Counted from the stretch's first letter, positions 25,642 to 38,571 are shown. The stretch: DNA of 64,000 nt from Theobroma cacao (GCF_000208745.1 NC_030850.1:3967697-4031696), one strand, 5' to 3'. The notes: a model not told the origin generated them from the sequence alone. A program made the numbers and translations.

Positions 25642-28600
25642 TCAGCTTGGACGAACCGCTTTGTGGTCCTTTAGCAATTCAACTACCTTCCTCATAGAAG
25701 GTCTGTTAATGGGAAATGCCGAAGTACATTTGAGAGCCACGTTCAAAACTTTCTCAATCTCCTTCAAATCAGATGCAGATGGGTTCATCCTTGGATCAAC
25801 AATCTGGGGTAGGTTTCGACAGCAATTCCAGCCATCCTCGATTCCTTCTTCAGGAGATGATGATAAGGTAGCCCCAGTGACCCACTTCACCAGGTCCTTG
25901 TTCTCACCAAATGAAGGGTCGTTTGGCCTTTTGCCAGTAATCAATTCCAGCAGCACCACCCCGAAACTGTAAACATCACTCTTTTCCGTGACTTTTAGCG
26001 TGTAAGCATATTCTGCAATGAGCAATCATATCAACAGCAAGTACTGGTAAACCAGTTGGCATCAGAGATGGCATGTCTTTCTTTTTTTTTGAAAGTCATT
26101 AGAAGGTTTCATTAAGAAACAAGGGGGAGAGAAATTCTCCTATACAAAAGCAGACCCTGAACAGGACCAAACCACAGATATTGGGAGATATGCCCATTGA
26201 CTATCAGGTATACCTCCCAATATCCTATGGCACAGCATTCCAAACCAGTATCAACCTCTCCAGAACAAGGAACAGACACAAGAAGAACCCAAAGTCCTGC
26301 CCAAGTCCTCACTCCTGTAACCACAAAAAACATACAGGAGAAGAAACAGTATCCTATACACATGTACAAAAACCACCCAGCTACCCAACCCACAACCTGC
26401 ACCAAAGGTTTAAGCAAGAGAGCCATACAAAACCACATTCTGTACACGTAAAACATCTGTAAAACATCACAGATGGCATGTCTTTCAAGAACAAATACAG
26501 AAATTTACAAGTAGGAGACAAGGGAATTTCCAAATCCAAGTCTACTATACTATTTAGTAGTACTATCACTTAAAAAAAAATCCAATCAAACTATATCAAA
26601 ATCCAAGCATAGTCACAATTTACATACGTTCAAAGTTGCATTTGTGTGGCATTATGACCTCAAACTTTAAAGTAATCTTTATTTAATAATTAGATCATGT
26701 GATTAATAAATTGTTATCTTTATATAATATATTTCAATTATTATTATTAATGTTATGGTTCTTTTGAGAATTTTAAACAAAATTATATTTAATTTTTAGG
26801 TAATATCAAATATGATAATTTTTAATCTCCAATAATTAATAATTATAAACCAAACATAATAATTTTAAGATGATTAAACCACCATGATAATTTCAAATTG
26901 ATACCTAACCTTACGTAAAAAAATATTATGGGGCCAAAGTTTAGCTTCCAAAATCAACAAATACCAAACCCATCAAAGCCTTAACAGTAGCATAATAATA
27001 CAAAAAGTTCGGTGCCCTATCACAATTTTAGCAACATCTAAAAATTCTACAACGGTAAAACATGACAAATCAAGCATAAAAATAGTCTAGTACTAGAAAG
27101 TAAAAGGAAGAAATAAGAACTGTCTGACCTGGAGCGATATAACCATGGGTCCCAGCGACTCGAGACATGGCCCCATCACCGTCCCCAACCTCAATCTGCA
27201 ACGTTTTGGCCAACCCGAAATCCGCCACGCGTGGCTTCATCTCCTCGTCCAACAGTATATTGTTACTCTTCACATCCCGATGCACGATAGCAGGCAGGCA
27301 ATCATGGTGCAAATAGGCCAGCCCCTGAGCCGCGCCGATTGCAACCGTGAACCGCTTGGGCCAATCCACTAAACCTGCGAACATGTCTCCATGCAACACG
27401 TCACCCAAACTCCCATTCCCCATGTACTCGTAAACCAAAATCCTAAACTCTTCTCCACTGCAACACATAAGCAATTTTACGATGTTGCCATGTCGGATCC
27501 GACCCAATGTCTCGGTTTCGGATTTAAAAACCGCATCTGTCTCAGGTTTAACTCCCCATAGCCTCTTAACCGCCACGACTTGACCTGTTTTAAGCTTAGC
27601 TTTGTAAACCCGACCCGACCCACCTGTTCCGATGATATTCTCGTCTTTCAGAAACGGGAATATTTCCTCTTCACTAAACCCGACTCGTTGGAATGCGGTG
27701 ACTTGATACGGGCGTCGGGTTTTTCTTCCGAACTTTACCCGGCTTCTGAAAATCCATATCATCGACCCAATAAGAAGGAGAAAGCATATTGCTAAAATAC
27801 CCACAACGTAATAGGTAGCGGGTCTAGATCTCGGGCATGGAGGAAGCGGTTTCAAATTCGGGCTACAAAGACCCGTATTACCCAATAAACCCGAGATGAA
27901 AAACATATTATTGAAACCCGAAGGCACTTTCCCATTCAACTTGTTATCCGAAAGGTTAAATTGGTTCAGCCTCAACTTGGTTAAATCCTCTGGGATTTTA
28001 CCGCTCAGTAAATTACCGGACAAATCTAGGTAAGTTAAAACCGGTAATTTACCGAGGTCGGGTGGAATTTCACCAGTGAATCGGTTTCTCGCCAGGTTCA
28101 ATTCGGTCAACTCAGTCCACGAATTCTCTGAACTTGGAATCTCCCCTGTTAACTCATTATCTTGCAAATCAAGCTTTTGCAACTTCAAGTCCGTGATACA
28201 AAAGGGCAGTTCACCGGAGAATCTATTATGGCTCATATTAATTTCTGTAACATTCTCCAACCGACAAATTTCTTCTGGAATGTCACCGGAGAAATTATTA
28301 CCAGAAATTCGAAGACTGGTTAACTGACGAACGGCTGAGATTGAAGGAGAAATTGAACCTTCAAAATGATTGTTTTGTAATTCAAGAAATTGAAATGAAG
28401 GATGACCCCAAAACTTTGCCGGCACGTTACCAGAAAAAGCATTATCAGCCATCCGAACATAATTCAACGTTTTACATTCACCGTACGATTCCGGTATGTT
28501 GCCCGACAACAGATTCTTGAAAACGACAATGCGTTTAAGCTTCATTTTATAACAAAGAAACGGCGGTAACGTCCCGGTAAAATCATTTGTAGAAACATCA

Positions 28601-29694
28601 AAATCTTCTAAAGGAGAAAATTTACCGAGGTTGGGCGGTAACTTTCCGGTGAAGCTGTTGTTAAAGAGTTTTAACTGCACGAGATATTGATTCGAAGCTA
28701 AAACTTCAGGTATTTCTCCGGTGAAATAATTGTCGTTGAGATTCAAAGACTCGAGAGGCAATGCAGCGATTTTCTCTGGTAATTTGCCGGTGAGATTGTT
28801 CTGTGACACGTCGAATCGAAGCAGGGCTGTCAAATTTGCTAGACTCTCGGGGAGCTCACCGGATAATTGATTCTGGTAAAACTCAAGTTGCTCCAGATTT
28901 TTTAACATTGATAGACTTTCCGGAATTTTACCGCTCAAAAAATTACCCGATAAATCGAGAATCTGTAACGAAACGAGATTTCCAATGGAAACAGGAATTT
29001 CGCCGACGAGATTCGCATTCGTCAACCATAAAACTTCGAGTTTCGACAGATTTCCAATCTCGTTCGGCAAAGGACTTTCTTTAAAAGGATTGTAACCGAG
29101 CTCGAAGTGAGTTAACTCACTGAGATTACCCAAAAACGAAGGAATGTTTCCATTGAGTAAATTCCCGCCAATTGAGAGAACTTTGAGAGACTGCATCCGT
29201 CCGAAGCTCAGGGGAATATCGCCGGTGAAGTTGTTGTTAGAAAGTTGGAGAATTTCCAAATTCTCGGACGAGAAATTCGGTAACTCGCCGGTGAATAAGT
29301 TGTCGGAGAGATTAATCTCTTGGAGACGAGAACATGGAGAGAGAACCTGAGAAGAAAGTGAACCGTTGAGGAAATTATCCGCAAGGTAGAGAGTTTGGAG
29401 GGTCCGAATCCGACAAAACCCGAACGGAAAGCCGCCTGAGATACCAAACCCTGAAAGATCAATTGAAATAACAGTTTGGTTTTGAATGTTGCAGGTAATG
29501 CCGGTCCAATTACACGGACTTGGATCGGGCGTTGAAAGAACCCAGTCATGAAGCTTTCCATTCGGGTCGTTGAGCTGAGAATCTTTGACCCGAGTCAAGA
29601 TTTGGGAGTCTCCATGAAATGAGATCACTGAAGGGAGAATGAAAAAAGAGCACCAAATGAAGAAAAGGAAAGTTTTGAATTTTGGGTTTCTCAT
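25642..29694 (-). CDS. HSL2: HAESA-like LRR receptor kinase (HSL2 type)
   Basis: Exon 1 is 29694-27129 and exon 2 is 26012-25642, joined through a 1.1-kb intron to 978 residues. Order: signal peptide (~1-25), LRR N-cap with a CNWTGITC motif, about 20 leucine-rich repeats, one transmembrane helix (~628-650), then a kinase with glycine loop GTGGSG (~688), VAVKRL lysine, HRD in [10 protein letters not shown] (~805), DFG in VADFGLAK (~826) and APE in GYIAPEY across the splice. All catalytic residues are present, so an active kinase is expected. The closest family I recognise is Arabidopsis HSL2, a receptor for IDA/IDL peptides in cell separation; HSL2 over HAESA rests on remembered similarity ([32 protein letters not shown]). 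The activation segment reads AGTHGY rather than the usual AGSYGY. The intron carries a retroposon. Confidence 0.93.
26066..26486 (-). mobile_element. LINE-like 3' fragment in the HSL2-type intron
   Basis: An insert of 389 bp (26082-26470) is bounded by a perfect 16-bp target-site duplication AGATGGCATGTCTTTC at 26066-26081 and 26471-26486. The left edge is a T run; on the minus strand the insert ends TTAATGAAACCTTCTAATGACTTTC-like sequence and poly(A). So it lies in the same orientation as the host gene and is a 5'-truncated non-LTR retroposon. It contains no recognisable reverse transcriptase. Confidence 0.85.
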
Positions 29695-30800
29695 TTCAAA
29701 ACATAAACACAGGAATGAGCATGGCTTTGTTAAGGGGTTTTGGGTTTTTAGGATTTTGTAAGAAAGTGAGAGACAGTAAAGGTTGGGGGGAAGGAAACAA
29801 TTGCATGACCATGGCGACGAAAAGGAGGTAAAGTTTAAAGTGCGATTATAATTTTCTCAACAAGTTCGCATGGAAAGGAAAGGAAGGGGCAGAGTAAAAT
29901 CTTTAAAGTTGGAAACTTCTACCCCTTTTCCGCTGTTTTTCTTTCTTTTCAGGTTTTATCTTTATGGGATGTCGCGAGGACATTGGTCGTTGCTGATTGT
30001 AATTAAAAGGGATTTTGTAGTTACAGGGAGGATTTTTGGAAAACAGGGGAACTGAAAAACGTGACTGCCCTTCGTTTTTTGCCCTTTTGGCAGTTTTGAG
30101 GAGGAGAAAGTGCCAATAGTTGGTGGTTTGGTTAAGTTGTTATGTGCTTTTTTGAGTTGGAATTGGGAAGAATTAGATGCCCAAGATGAGTTGCCAAACA
30201 AGGAATGGATGCAAGACTAGTGTGATGTTAATCATAATTCGTTTTTTCTTGGTGCTCGGAAAGAGACAGGTTTTTATTGGAATCGATGGAAGATTTAATT
30301 TTCTTTAGTTAGGCAAGGCAAGAACTGGAGTGCTTGAAAGCGTTAAGTACTGGTTCATTGTTTTGAATTTTAGGCTAGATTTAAAGCCTTTTTTGGTTCT
30401 TTTTCATTCTTCTGCTGATAAATGGATGTGCCAAAACATTAGAGGAAATTTGAAGAATAATGGTGATAATTGGGAAAGGGTTGGTCTCAGTCAATTTAAG
30501 AGACTATTCAATCAGTGGCATTTGAGATGGTCTAAAATTGGGAAAAGTTGATTTAAAATTGGTTGGGAGATCTGATGCAGAAACATAGTGGGCTATTCTT
30601 TTTCCTTTCAAGGAAAATAAGATTATTAATCAATTAATAGTTGTGATTAACTCATGGAAAACAAAATTACATTCGTTTTATTTCAAATTATTTATAACAA
30701 AATTTTAAAACCATCATTACTTCTGGAATTATTAGGGTTGGAGGGGAATTTCGAGCTTTGGGTTATGATGATGGATTCTAAGAATCAACCCAAGTGAAGC
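29695..30800. promoter_or_regulatory. 5' flank of the HSL2-type gene
   Basis: Upstream, divergent-looking promoter space with no clear TATA box and no coding sequence that I can support. Confidence 0.35.
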
Positions 30801-33800
30801 AGAATTAAAATTTTACCATATTCGGCACATTTCTGCAATCTATTCATCTACACTTGGATTCTAAACTTACATGGGGGACAAGTATCAAGCTTTTGTAAGA
30901 AGCGAGAAGTTTGACAAGTGAGAGAAACAGCTGCTAAAGTTAAATTTCCTAAGCAGCCATGAGCGTTTAAACATGCCCCAGAGAGCTCACCCGCGGCAGG
31001 TAGAACCTGACTTAATGTCAGTCCATTCTTATTCTCAAAGCCTTTGACAAAATAAGAAGAAAAATTAAAGATTTGCAGTCTCCCAGGGAGGCATATTAAA
31101 CGCATTCTGATTTCATTTCCGGTTTTGGGGTGCATGGGGCCTTGATATGTGAGATTTGAAGATAATAAATTAAAGATCAAATTTAATTAAAGAAGGTTTC
31201 GGCTTGGGAAGTAGCAGTCGCCAGCAGGCTCTGCGTCGCCGTGAAGACTCAGTTGTTTGGACGAGAAGCTGTTGAAAATTATGCTTCCCGAGGCCCATGT
31301 GTTTAATACCAAATGAGGGGTGCCCTAGAAAGAAGAAGAATACAACTTATAATTATAAGCTAATTTATCATAACTCATCACGGATAGCTAATTTGTTCCT
31401 CGACTTGTTGATATGAAAGTTACTCGATACTTTCAAATATAAATAAGATAACAAAGTGTACTCGATTTGTTGAATCGTAAATGTAAAGTCTTATACATGT
31501 TTTATGGATTTAATCATTAAAAGAGACCTTGGCCACTTAAAAAGAAGTCAATAATGGAGTACTGTGGCTGCGTCATATGCACTAATAGCTTTTGTAGGTT
31601 ATAACAGCCGCATTTCTCTTCTGTAAGCAGTTCCCCTTGTTAGAAAATTAGTAGAAGAAATTAGGTTTGAGGTGTGCTGTAACACATTTTTGAGTTGTTG
31701 TCTATGAAGATTTACATACAAAGACTCTTAAGGATACAATAAATCTTTTTTATAAAATGCTTTAAATGAATTCTGATGTAAAAGTACATTTTTTTTATAA
31801 ACAGTGAGAGATTGTGTCTTTTATCTTTCAACAGATGTATTTTTTTTATTTTCAATAGATGTGTCTGTTGAATTTCAACAGACGTATTTATAAATTTTAA
31901 TAATTGTGTTTGTTGTAAATATTTATTTTTTATTTATATTTATTTTATTGTTTTTTAAGAATTATATTTATTTTTAAATAGTCATATCTGAATAATTATC
32001 TTCTAACAAATGTTACAAACTATTTAACACCCCTTTTCCACATAAAATTCAAAAGCGACAAAACTTGGTTGGTTGAGCTAACCCATCTGATTCTCAATTA
32101 TATACTCCAAAAGGTTTTTTAAAAAAAAATAAAAGAAACAAAGGCTAATCACGTGGTTAACAACCTTAATCCATATTAAATAGAGATTATATCAAAATGA
32201 CAAATGGTTAACAAATGAAGCCAGTCAAAAACATACATTGGGTGTCAACTAATCCTAGGTCTTGAAGATTAAACAAATAAAGAAAAACTGATAAAATTCT
32301 AAGGATTTGAACTCCCCCCAGTCAAGCTAGTCAAAAAATCTAGTGTCTGGTGCGGTATGAACGCTTGATGCACCTTTTAACCCTTGATAACCAGAACTCG
32401 GCAGCCACTGTTTATCATTTTCGGGAAGTTAATGCTCCACGGTCTATCGCAAACACCCAACTCTACTGGTGAAGTGCACCGACACAGGTTGTTTTAGCTT
32501 TTAATTCTTGCAGATTGATCGATATGAATTTGAGTCTGCAAAACTTCCGTTCCTGAAACAGTAACATATTACAATTTTTAAGTCAAGGACCCTTGATCCT
32601 TTCTATTTGTATTTTTCTTTCTTTCTTTTTGGTTTTGTTGTATTGTCGTGATACAGTCTTGCATATGTGAATATTGACGTTGTGAGAAATTTGTATGGAA
32701 TTCATGTATATATCCGCCTCTCAAAGTCAAACACAAACAAATCTCTAGTCGAAATCGAACCGAGAAAAACCAACTTTGGGTTTTTATTTAATTAGCTTAT
32801 TGCTAGGAGACGTTAAAGTTCGTAGAATTGCCGTGGAACTAAAGTTAAGTGACGAGTAATTTACAATAATTAATTCTTTCGTTACATCATTTCATTCCAG
32901 AAGCTGCGTTTTGCATCGTATCCTTGCTGCTCTGGAAAGGGAAGGGGAAAGGATAAAACGTTGATCAGTTTCCCTGAATGTGACCCTCCAAATTAAATCG
33001 CCGTTGGCCTAGACCTTAGTGGTGCCGGATGCCTCAATAGCAGCCAGCTGGTTTATGTTGTTCCTAGCTAGGCTATAGTCATGGACAGGACCAAATGCTT
33101 CAAAACAACAAGATTTTTATGCCTAATTTGTTTTTATTTGAATAGTTTTTTATTTTGAAATATAATTTATGAATAAGAAGAAGGCATGGACTTGAATCAA
33201 TTGCAAAGTCCAATAAGTTTATGAAGCGATAGCAACCCTAACATTCTGCTTCGATGGTTTGCTATTAGTTAACCTTGAAGCCAAGCATACTACATGCATT
33301 ATGTGCCCTTATATTCATAAAAAAAAATGGAAGAAAAATGTACATATATAATGGTATTCTTCATGAGAATTTGAAACCTTTTTTTTTTTTTCCAACTAAT
33401 TGTACTGATCTTAAGGTAGTGCATCTTCCGAATTCCCACTTAGAAAATGGTGCAACTATTACTTTGATAATATGAATAGTTATATGAAGTGATAAACATA
33501 TACTAGCCAGGTCTGGCTTTACCCTACATGCATAGTCTAATATTGCCGCATTTCTTGACTTGGTGATTTGCCAGGATTACTATCTGCACTAGTAAATTTT
33601 AATGTGTTACTATTTACTAACTTTTATATAAACATATTGCCAGCAAAATTCCACATGACAAGATTATTCAAGTAATTAAAGGGTTGGCCTCGGAAGCAGA
33701 AAAGTTAGTAATGTAGGTTTTTGGAACGAAATTAATTATTAGTTTAGTGCTTCACATGCTAACATTTTTGTCCTTGCTTTTCTCTATTTGCGCAGCCAAC

Positions 33801-35560
33801 CAAGTTTTTTACTAGTGGTACTAAAAGAGACATAAAACATGTCCATGAAAACTGGCTACATCCAAGGACAGCAGAAAATTTCAACGGGTGGTTTCAAAGT
33901 GTAAGAAAAAAAAAAAACATTATCCCACGTATCAATGGCGTTTCAAAATATAGTATTTGTTCATTTAAGTAAAAATAAGTTAACTGGAAATTGATTCAAT
34001 CATGAACATGCATCTTCCTGCCATCCAAGTCCAAGAATTGAAATTAAAAGATAATCCACATAATTTGCTCCCACATCTTCAACCATGGTGCATCTCATAA
34101 AACGATGAATGCAATGAGAGAGATATGGAAATAAGTTTTGGGAGAGTAAACATCTTTCTGCACCTTACTAGAAAATAGAAACCAATATATTGCTTATTTA
34201 TGGAGCATATATACATATACCCCATATGTGTATTTGCACCAAGTTGTTCCAATAATCACTTTAGGTTTCCATAACTTTGATCTTCAGAATACTCTAAAAA
34301 GAACGAGCCTAATAAGAAAAGAGTGCTAAGACAGTAAACAGAACCAAAACCATTGAGATTAATGAAAGCAGTATCAAATAGACAAAGTAGGTGATTCAAT
34401 GGAGTGCTGTTGAGTCTAAATGGTTTCCAGTTTCAGTACTCTTCTATTCCCTGCACATTCTAATAGTTGAATTTTGTGACATTCAGCAAGAAGTTAAACG
34501 GTATGCTTTCCTTTGCTTTTCTCTTCTTTCGTTTCCACTATGTTGGGCATTTAGCTGCTAGAATATCAGGTTAAATGCAATGTATATGAGACAAACAACA
34601 TCCGGAGCCAAAGGCCATTGAATGCAGCGAGAAAAACAAGCAGCAGCAAAACATCAATCTTCACCCAAAGAAATAATTGAGGATACATATCACTTACAAG
34701 ATACATTTAGATCTCAAAAATATATAGACAAACCCACATTTACAACCATGGATATGACATCAAAAAGCTTCAAAAGTAGGTCTCTTAGTGTCAACAAAAA
34801 CTGCACTAGTTCAAAACTTTTGCCGGCTGGAGATAAGGAAAAAAAAATAGAACTACTCCCTTTTACTTTTTCCTTCTTGCCATAAAGAATATCTTTTTCT
34901 GCATGTCATACGAGAGAAAAAAACATGCAAAACTCAAGAATTTCTTTTTCTAAAATAAAAATCAGTGTAGGGGTGTATTACTTTGATCCCTAAAGATCTA
35001 CCAGATTGATTAATTTTGTCAGAAAAATTATAGGAAGTTAAAAGTCGAAACCCTGCAAACTCAGGAAAGCAACTCTCAGTATAAACAACCAGATCAACAA
35101 ATAATTTATGGAAAGAATGAAGTACTGTTTTCTAACTTCAGAGAGAGAACAAATGAAAAGTTTTTTAAGTGGTTAACCCAGAGTAGTCCAATTTATATCA
35201 TGCCTTCAACATACAAAAAGCTACAGAAAGAAAAATGGGCAGTCCGGGAAAGAACTATCCTTAGTAATCGTCTAGAGGAAACATACAACCATGAATAATA
35301 ATTAGAAGACAAACAGAAAATAGCTTGAAGAAGGAAAGGAAAACAGCCAAGAAAAAGAAAAGATCTGTTATATTTATATATATGTCTGAAAATAATTATA
35401 CAATCTATTGAAAAATGGGAAGAAAATGCAACATCACCATCATCATTGTGCTCATAATAACATGAAAAAGCCAGATTCTCATGCAGATACATAGATAAGC
35501 AGATGGTTTCTTCATGTATGCTGCGAAAGGCTTGTTGCTAGCTCTTCCTTTTCTTGGAAA
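30801..35560. other. Long intergenic region, no gene established
   Basis: AT-rich DNA without a convincing gene. A 110-codon minus-strand open frame at 30848-31180 has no recognisable domain or codon signal. The somewhat GC-richer pieces at 31200-31320, 32300-32500 and 32880-33080 are not identifiable. No tRNA or rRNA was seen. Confidence 0.45.
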
Positions 35561-35643
35561 GTTAACGAAGATTTAACCAAAAGGAGTAATGGTATGATGA
35601 GAACAATCTAAAACTAAGCACAGAAAACCATAACTACTACAAT

Positions 35644-35667
35644 TGCCTGGCTCCATCCTGTCTGCCT
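35644..35667 (-). promoter_or_regulatory. miR160 mimic site with 3-nt bulge
   Basis: On the minus strand the site reads AGGCAGACAGG, ATG, GAGCCAGGCA. The last ten bases pair perfectly with miR160 nucleotides 1-10. The 3-nt ATG forms a bulge opposite positions 10-11, where slicing would occur. The first eleven bases pair with nucleotides 11-21 except at two positions (16 and 21). This is the standard mimic architecture of the IPS1/miR399 type. It is read directly from the sequence against the known miR160 sequence. Confidence 0.7.
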
Positions 35668-35782
35668 TTTTTCTATTCTATGAAGGAATGTTATTGTTGT
35701 ACTGAGATAGACAAAGAGAGAGAGACTTTTACATTTGCACTCTTCAAGCTTAATGCTGTTTTCCCAATTATGACCTTTGGGT

Positions 35783-35902
35783 TTACATGGGAATGGATGG
35801 AGGGGCAGCACAGTCCTTGGAGGGCAATTTGGTCTCATCAATTCCCCATATAGAGAAATGGGTGGTTGAGAAAGATGAGAAGTGCTTGTCCTGTTGAGCC
35901 AT
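35783..35902 (-). CDS. Short open frame (39 aa) in the putative lncRNA
   Basis: Starts MAQQDKHFSSFSTTHFSIW and ends with PPSIPM. It is the first ATG after the CT-rich leader and lies upstream of the miR160-like site. No signal peptide or known peptide-hormone motif is visible. It may be translated as a small peptide or be incidental. Confidence 0.25.
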   Translation of the reverse strand: MAQQDKHFSSFSTTHFSIWGIDETKLPSKDCAAPPSIPM

Positions 35903-36032
35903 TTCTGAAATTTTCCTTTCAGCCCCCAACCCCACCCAAAAGAATTTCCTTCCTTTCAATTCTCCCTCAAGAGAGAAAATTAGCCTTGAGCCTTTGAGAT
36001 AGAGAGAGTGTAAGAGAGGAAAGAGAGATGGG

Positions 36033-36042
36033 GTTATAAAGA
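36033..36042 (-). promoter_or_regulatory. TATA box of the putative lncRNA
   Basis: Minus-strand CTCTTTATAACCCC is followed within 30 bases by CTCTCTTTCCTCTCTTACACTC, a pyrimidine patch typical of plant core promoters. Confidence 0.5.
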
Positions 36043-38450
36043 GGGACCCAGCATAAGAGAAGAAGAGGCAGAGGGAAGGGATTTTATGCATGCGAGGAAT
36101 AAACTTTTTAAGGGGCAGAGGCCAAAGCCAAAGCAATTTTTTGTGTGTGTGTGTTGGCTTTAGGTGGCCGGTGAAAGAGCCCTTTCAACTTACCCTTTGG
36201 TCCGTTTTTCTGGTAAGACATAAAGAACGATCTCTTTCATTGTCTCATTCAATTTGCTAATTATTATTTTATAGGGTCAAACTATACTGACCCACGAAGG
36301 CATGCAAATTTTTAGGTCAAGTTTTGTGTGACTCCAATGGGTTCATCAAAGCCTGTAGGTTCTCATTTCTTCCCATGGGTACTTGGATTGACTTGGGAAT
36401 GCATAAATTATATGTGTTGTCCTTTTTAATTCCTAATAAGGCAACAACCAAAATCAATAGTCTTAACAAATAACACATAGAAAACATAATAATATTGACA
36501 ATGACATTTGATTTGTATGGTGACTTAATCCAACTTGGAAGATAGTTCCATTTTGATCCTTACTTTTTAATTTTTTTTTCAATTTTTTTCTTAATTTAAA
36601 TTGTGATTTTTTATTTTTTGACCATGTAGACTAGCAACTAGCTAGTTAATAAGGAGAAAGCAAAGCAGAAATGACCTATCAAATAAGAAGCAATTAATTT
36701 GTCATGTTGCAGCATTAATCAACTGACGAAGAATTACCCAGCAAAGGGTTGAAAAGATGAGAAAAAGGCCTTTTGGGATGGGAAGATGAAAACCTGCCCA
36801 AAGCAATTTATAACTTCGTAAATGGTTTATACTATATTTTATTTCCTTGGATTCCAAGTAAAATGACAACAAATGTCTCAGTTTCATTATGATGTTCTTG
36901 CTTTCGTGCCTCCACAAAGATAACAAAAATTCTTTTAAACAAATGGTTATCTTAAAAAGGATTAATCCACAATCTTGCTTTGCATTATACATAGATTAAT
37001 ATGATTAAGATTGGATAAATAATGATTAGATTTCCACCGGGGGTACGGAAAGATTGGATAAAGGAAAAGCAATTATTAATTAACCCCTAATACTTAAATT
37101 TGTTAAAATAAAATATTATATTAAAATGTCCCAACATCAGGGCAGCCACCCTCTTTTGACAATGAGAGGGGATATTCAAGTGCTGTGCCTTAGACGTCAA
37201 TGGTTCTCTACATTCAAAGGAAGCCATCATCAAACCCCTTCTCCCCCAAATTTATATTGCAGTCAGAAAAAGACATCACCTTTTCTAGAAGCCCCTTTTC
37301 CCTCCCGTGATTTCTCTAGCAATGGGATCGGAAATGCCGACAAAGATATTTTTATGCTAAGTATAATTAGATATTAGCTTAGGGTAATGCACTTTGATTA
37401 ATTATGTGTAAAAGCCTTGAACCGAAGCTGGTTGGGCAAGAGAAGAAGCCCATTGGGTCAATAAGTAACTTATACAAACTCATGTTTACGCCCAACAGGC
37501 TTCACAATGGGCCTCGGACTATACCGTTTGCATTGCCATATCTGTGAAGGCAGGCTCTGTTGGACTACTGTACAATACAAGGCCCGCGGGTGTTCTATGA
37601 GTCAATTTTTTTTTTCTAATTATCACCTTTTTTTTTTAAGATTCTAATTATCACCTCTTTATCTAATTACAAATGTGATTCACGTGATTTTTTAAAATAA
37701 TTATTAATTCCAACGTGACAAAGCGTTGATGGTTGGAAGTAATTTTTTTATGAATTAACGTGATAAAGTGTTTTTTTTTAATTTAAACCTTAAATCCTAA
37801 AAAATTATATATTTGTAAAATTAAATATTTAAACTTAATTCTTTGTATATATAATTTGATCCAAATTTATTTTAAATTAAATGTCTACTTTTACTTTGTT
37901 ATGGTAAAACAAAATAAATTTGATCATTATTTATTATAATCTTATATGTAATATGTAATTAAATGTAATCAGGAGACAATATGTTTGATTAAATGTACAG
38001 ATTTGAAAGGTAACCTTTGTTTATTCTGTTAATGAAATTCTTTACTTCTAAAAAAATGTAATTAAAATTTCAAAAAATAAGTTTTGAAAAACTCTAAACT
38101 CAAAATTTTGAAATTATGATAAAGTTGATTAAATTTGATTAAAAATGATAAAATGATGATTTAATTTGGGACAAAAAGAAATAATTATAAAACTTCAAAA
38201 TAATAATACTAGCTAGTACCAGTAAATTTCAGCTAAGAGGAAAACAGTGGGAACATCCGAACCCGTGGAGAGATTGGTAAGAGCAGAAGTTAAACCGAAT
38301 TTTCCAAGTACCGCATGGCATCGAAAGCCACAATTATTTATTGATCTGGAAAGTTCATTGGAGATAAGATCAGTTTGCACGCTTCCCAATTCAGCAATTC
38401 TGCGACAAAACAAACAAATCTCTCACGTCATCATCTTCAAGCTTTCCCCT
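36043..38450. other. Intergenic, no gene seen
   Basis: Mostly AT-rich. A moderately GC-rich piece at 37120-37340 has an open frame starting MSQHQGSHPLL but no recognisable domain. The last few hundred bases are the promoter of the malate dehydrogenase gene. Confidence 0.45.
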
Positions 38451-38457
38451 CTCCATC

Positions 38458-38468
38458 GTTTATAAACT
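38458..38468 (+). promoter_or_regulatory. TATA-like element of the MDH gene
   Basis: GTTTATAAACTC lies about 110 bp before the ATG at 38572. It gives a leader of about 80 nt. Confidence 0.45.
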
Positions 38469-38571
38469 CTTTGGCAAATTGCCAAAATCCCATCGCCCTT
38501 TCGAGTTCCAACCCCCAACCTTCTAAAACAGGAAATTTGTACTCGAGCCCAGAAAAGGAAAAGAAAAAAAC

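Larger units (their letters stand above)
35600..36012 (-). ncRNA. Putative lncRNA, miR160 endogenous target mimic
   Basis: A minus-strand transcript is predicted from a TATA box (36033-36042), a CT-rich leader starting near 36012, and a downstream site with target-mimic geometry (35644-35667). The only early open frame encodes 39 residues (35902-35783) with no recognisable domain and ends before the mimic site. Flanking sequence does not read as an ARF gene, the normal miR160 target. Endogenous mimics of miR160 have been described in Arabidopsis and other plants; they sequester the miRNA and raise ARF10/16/17 activity. Transcript ends and splicing are guesses, and expression is untested. Confidence 0.5.

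Noticed and set aside
30848..31180. 110-codon minus-strand open frame with several cysteines, possible small secreted protein
   Set aside because: No signal peptide or known cysteine pattern, no promoter or intron context, and such lengths arise by chance in this window.
32300..32520. GTTTGAACTCCCC-like phrase that resembles a tRNA 3' half
   Set aside because: No acceptor stem, anticodon arm or cloverleaf could be built on either strand.
37120..37377. GC-richer block with an 83-codon open frame, possible small gene
   Set aside because: No recognisable domain, no splice context and no promoter signals.
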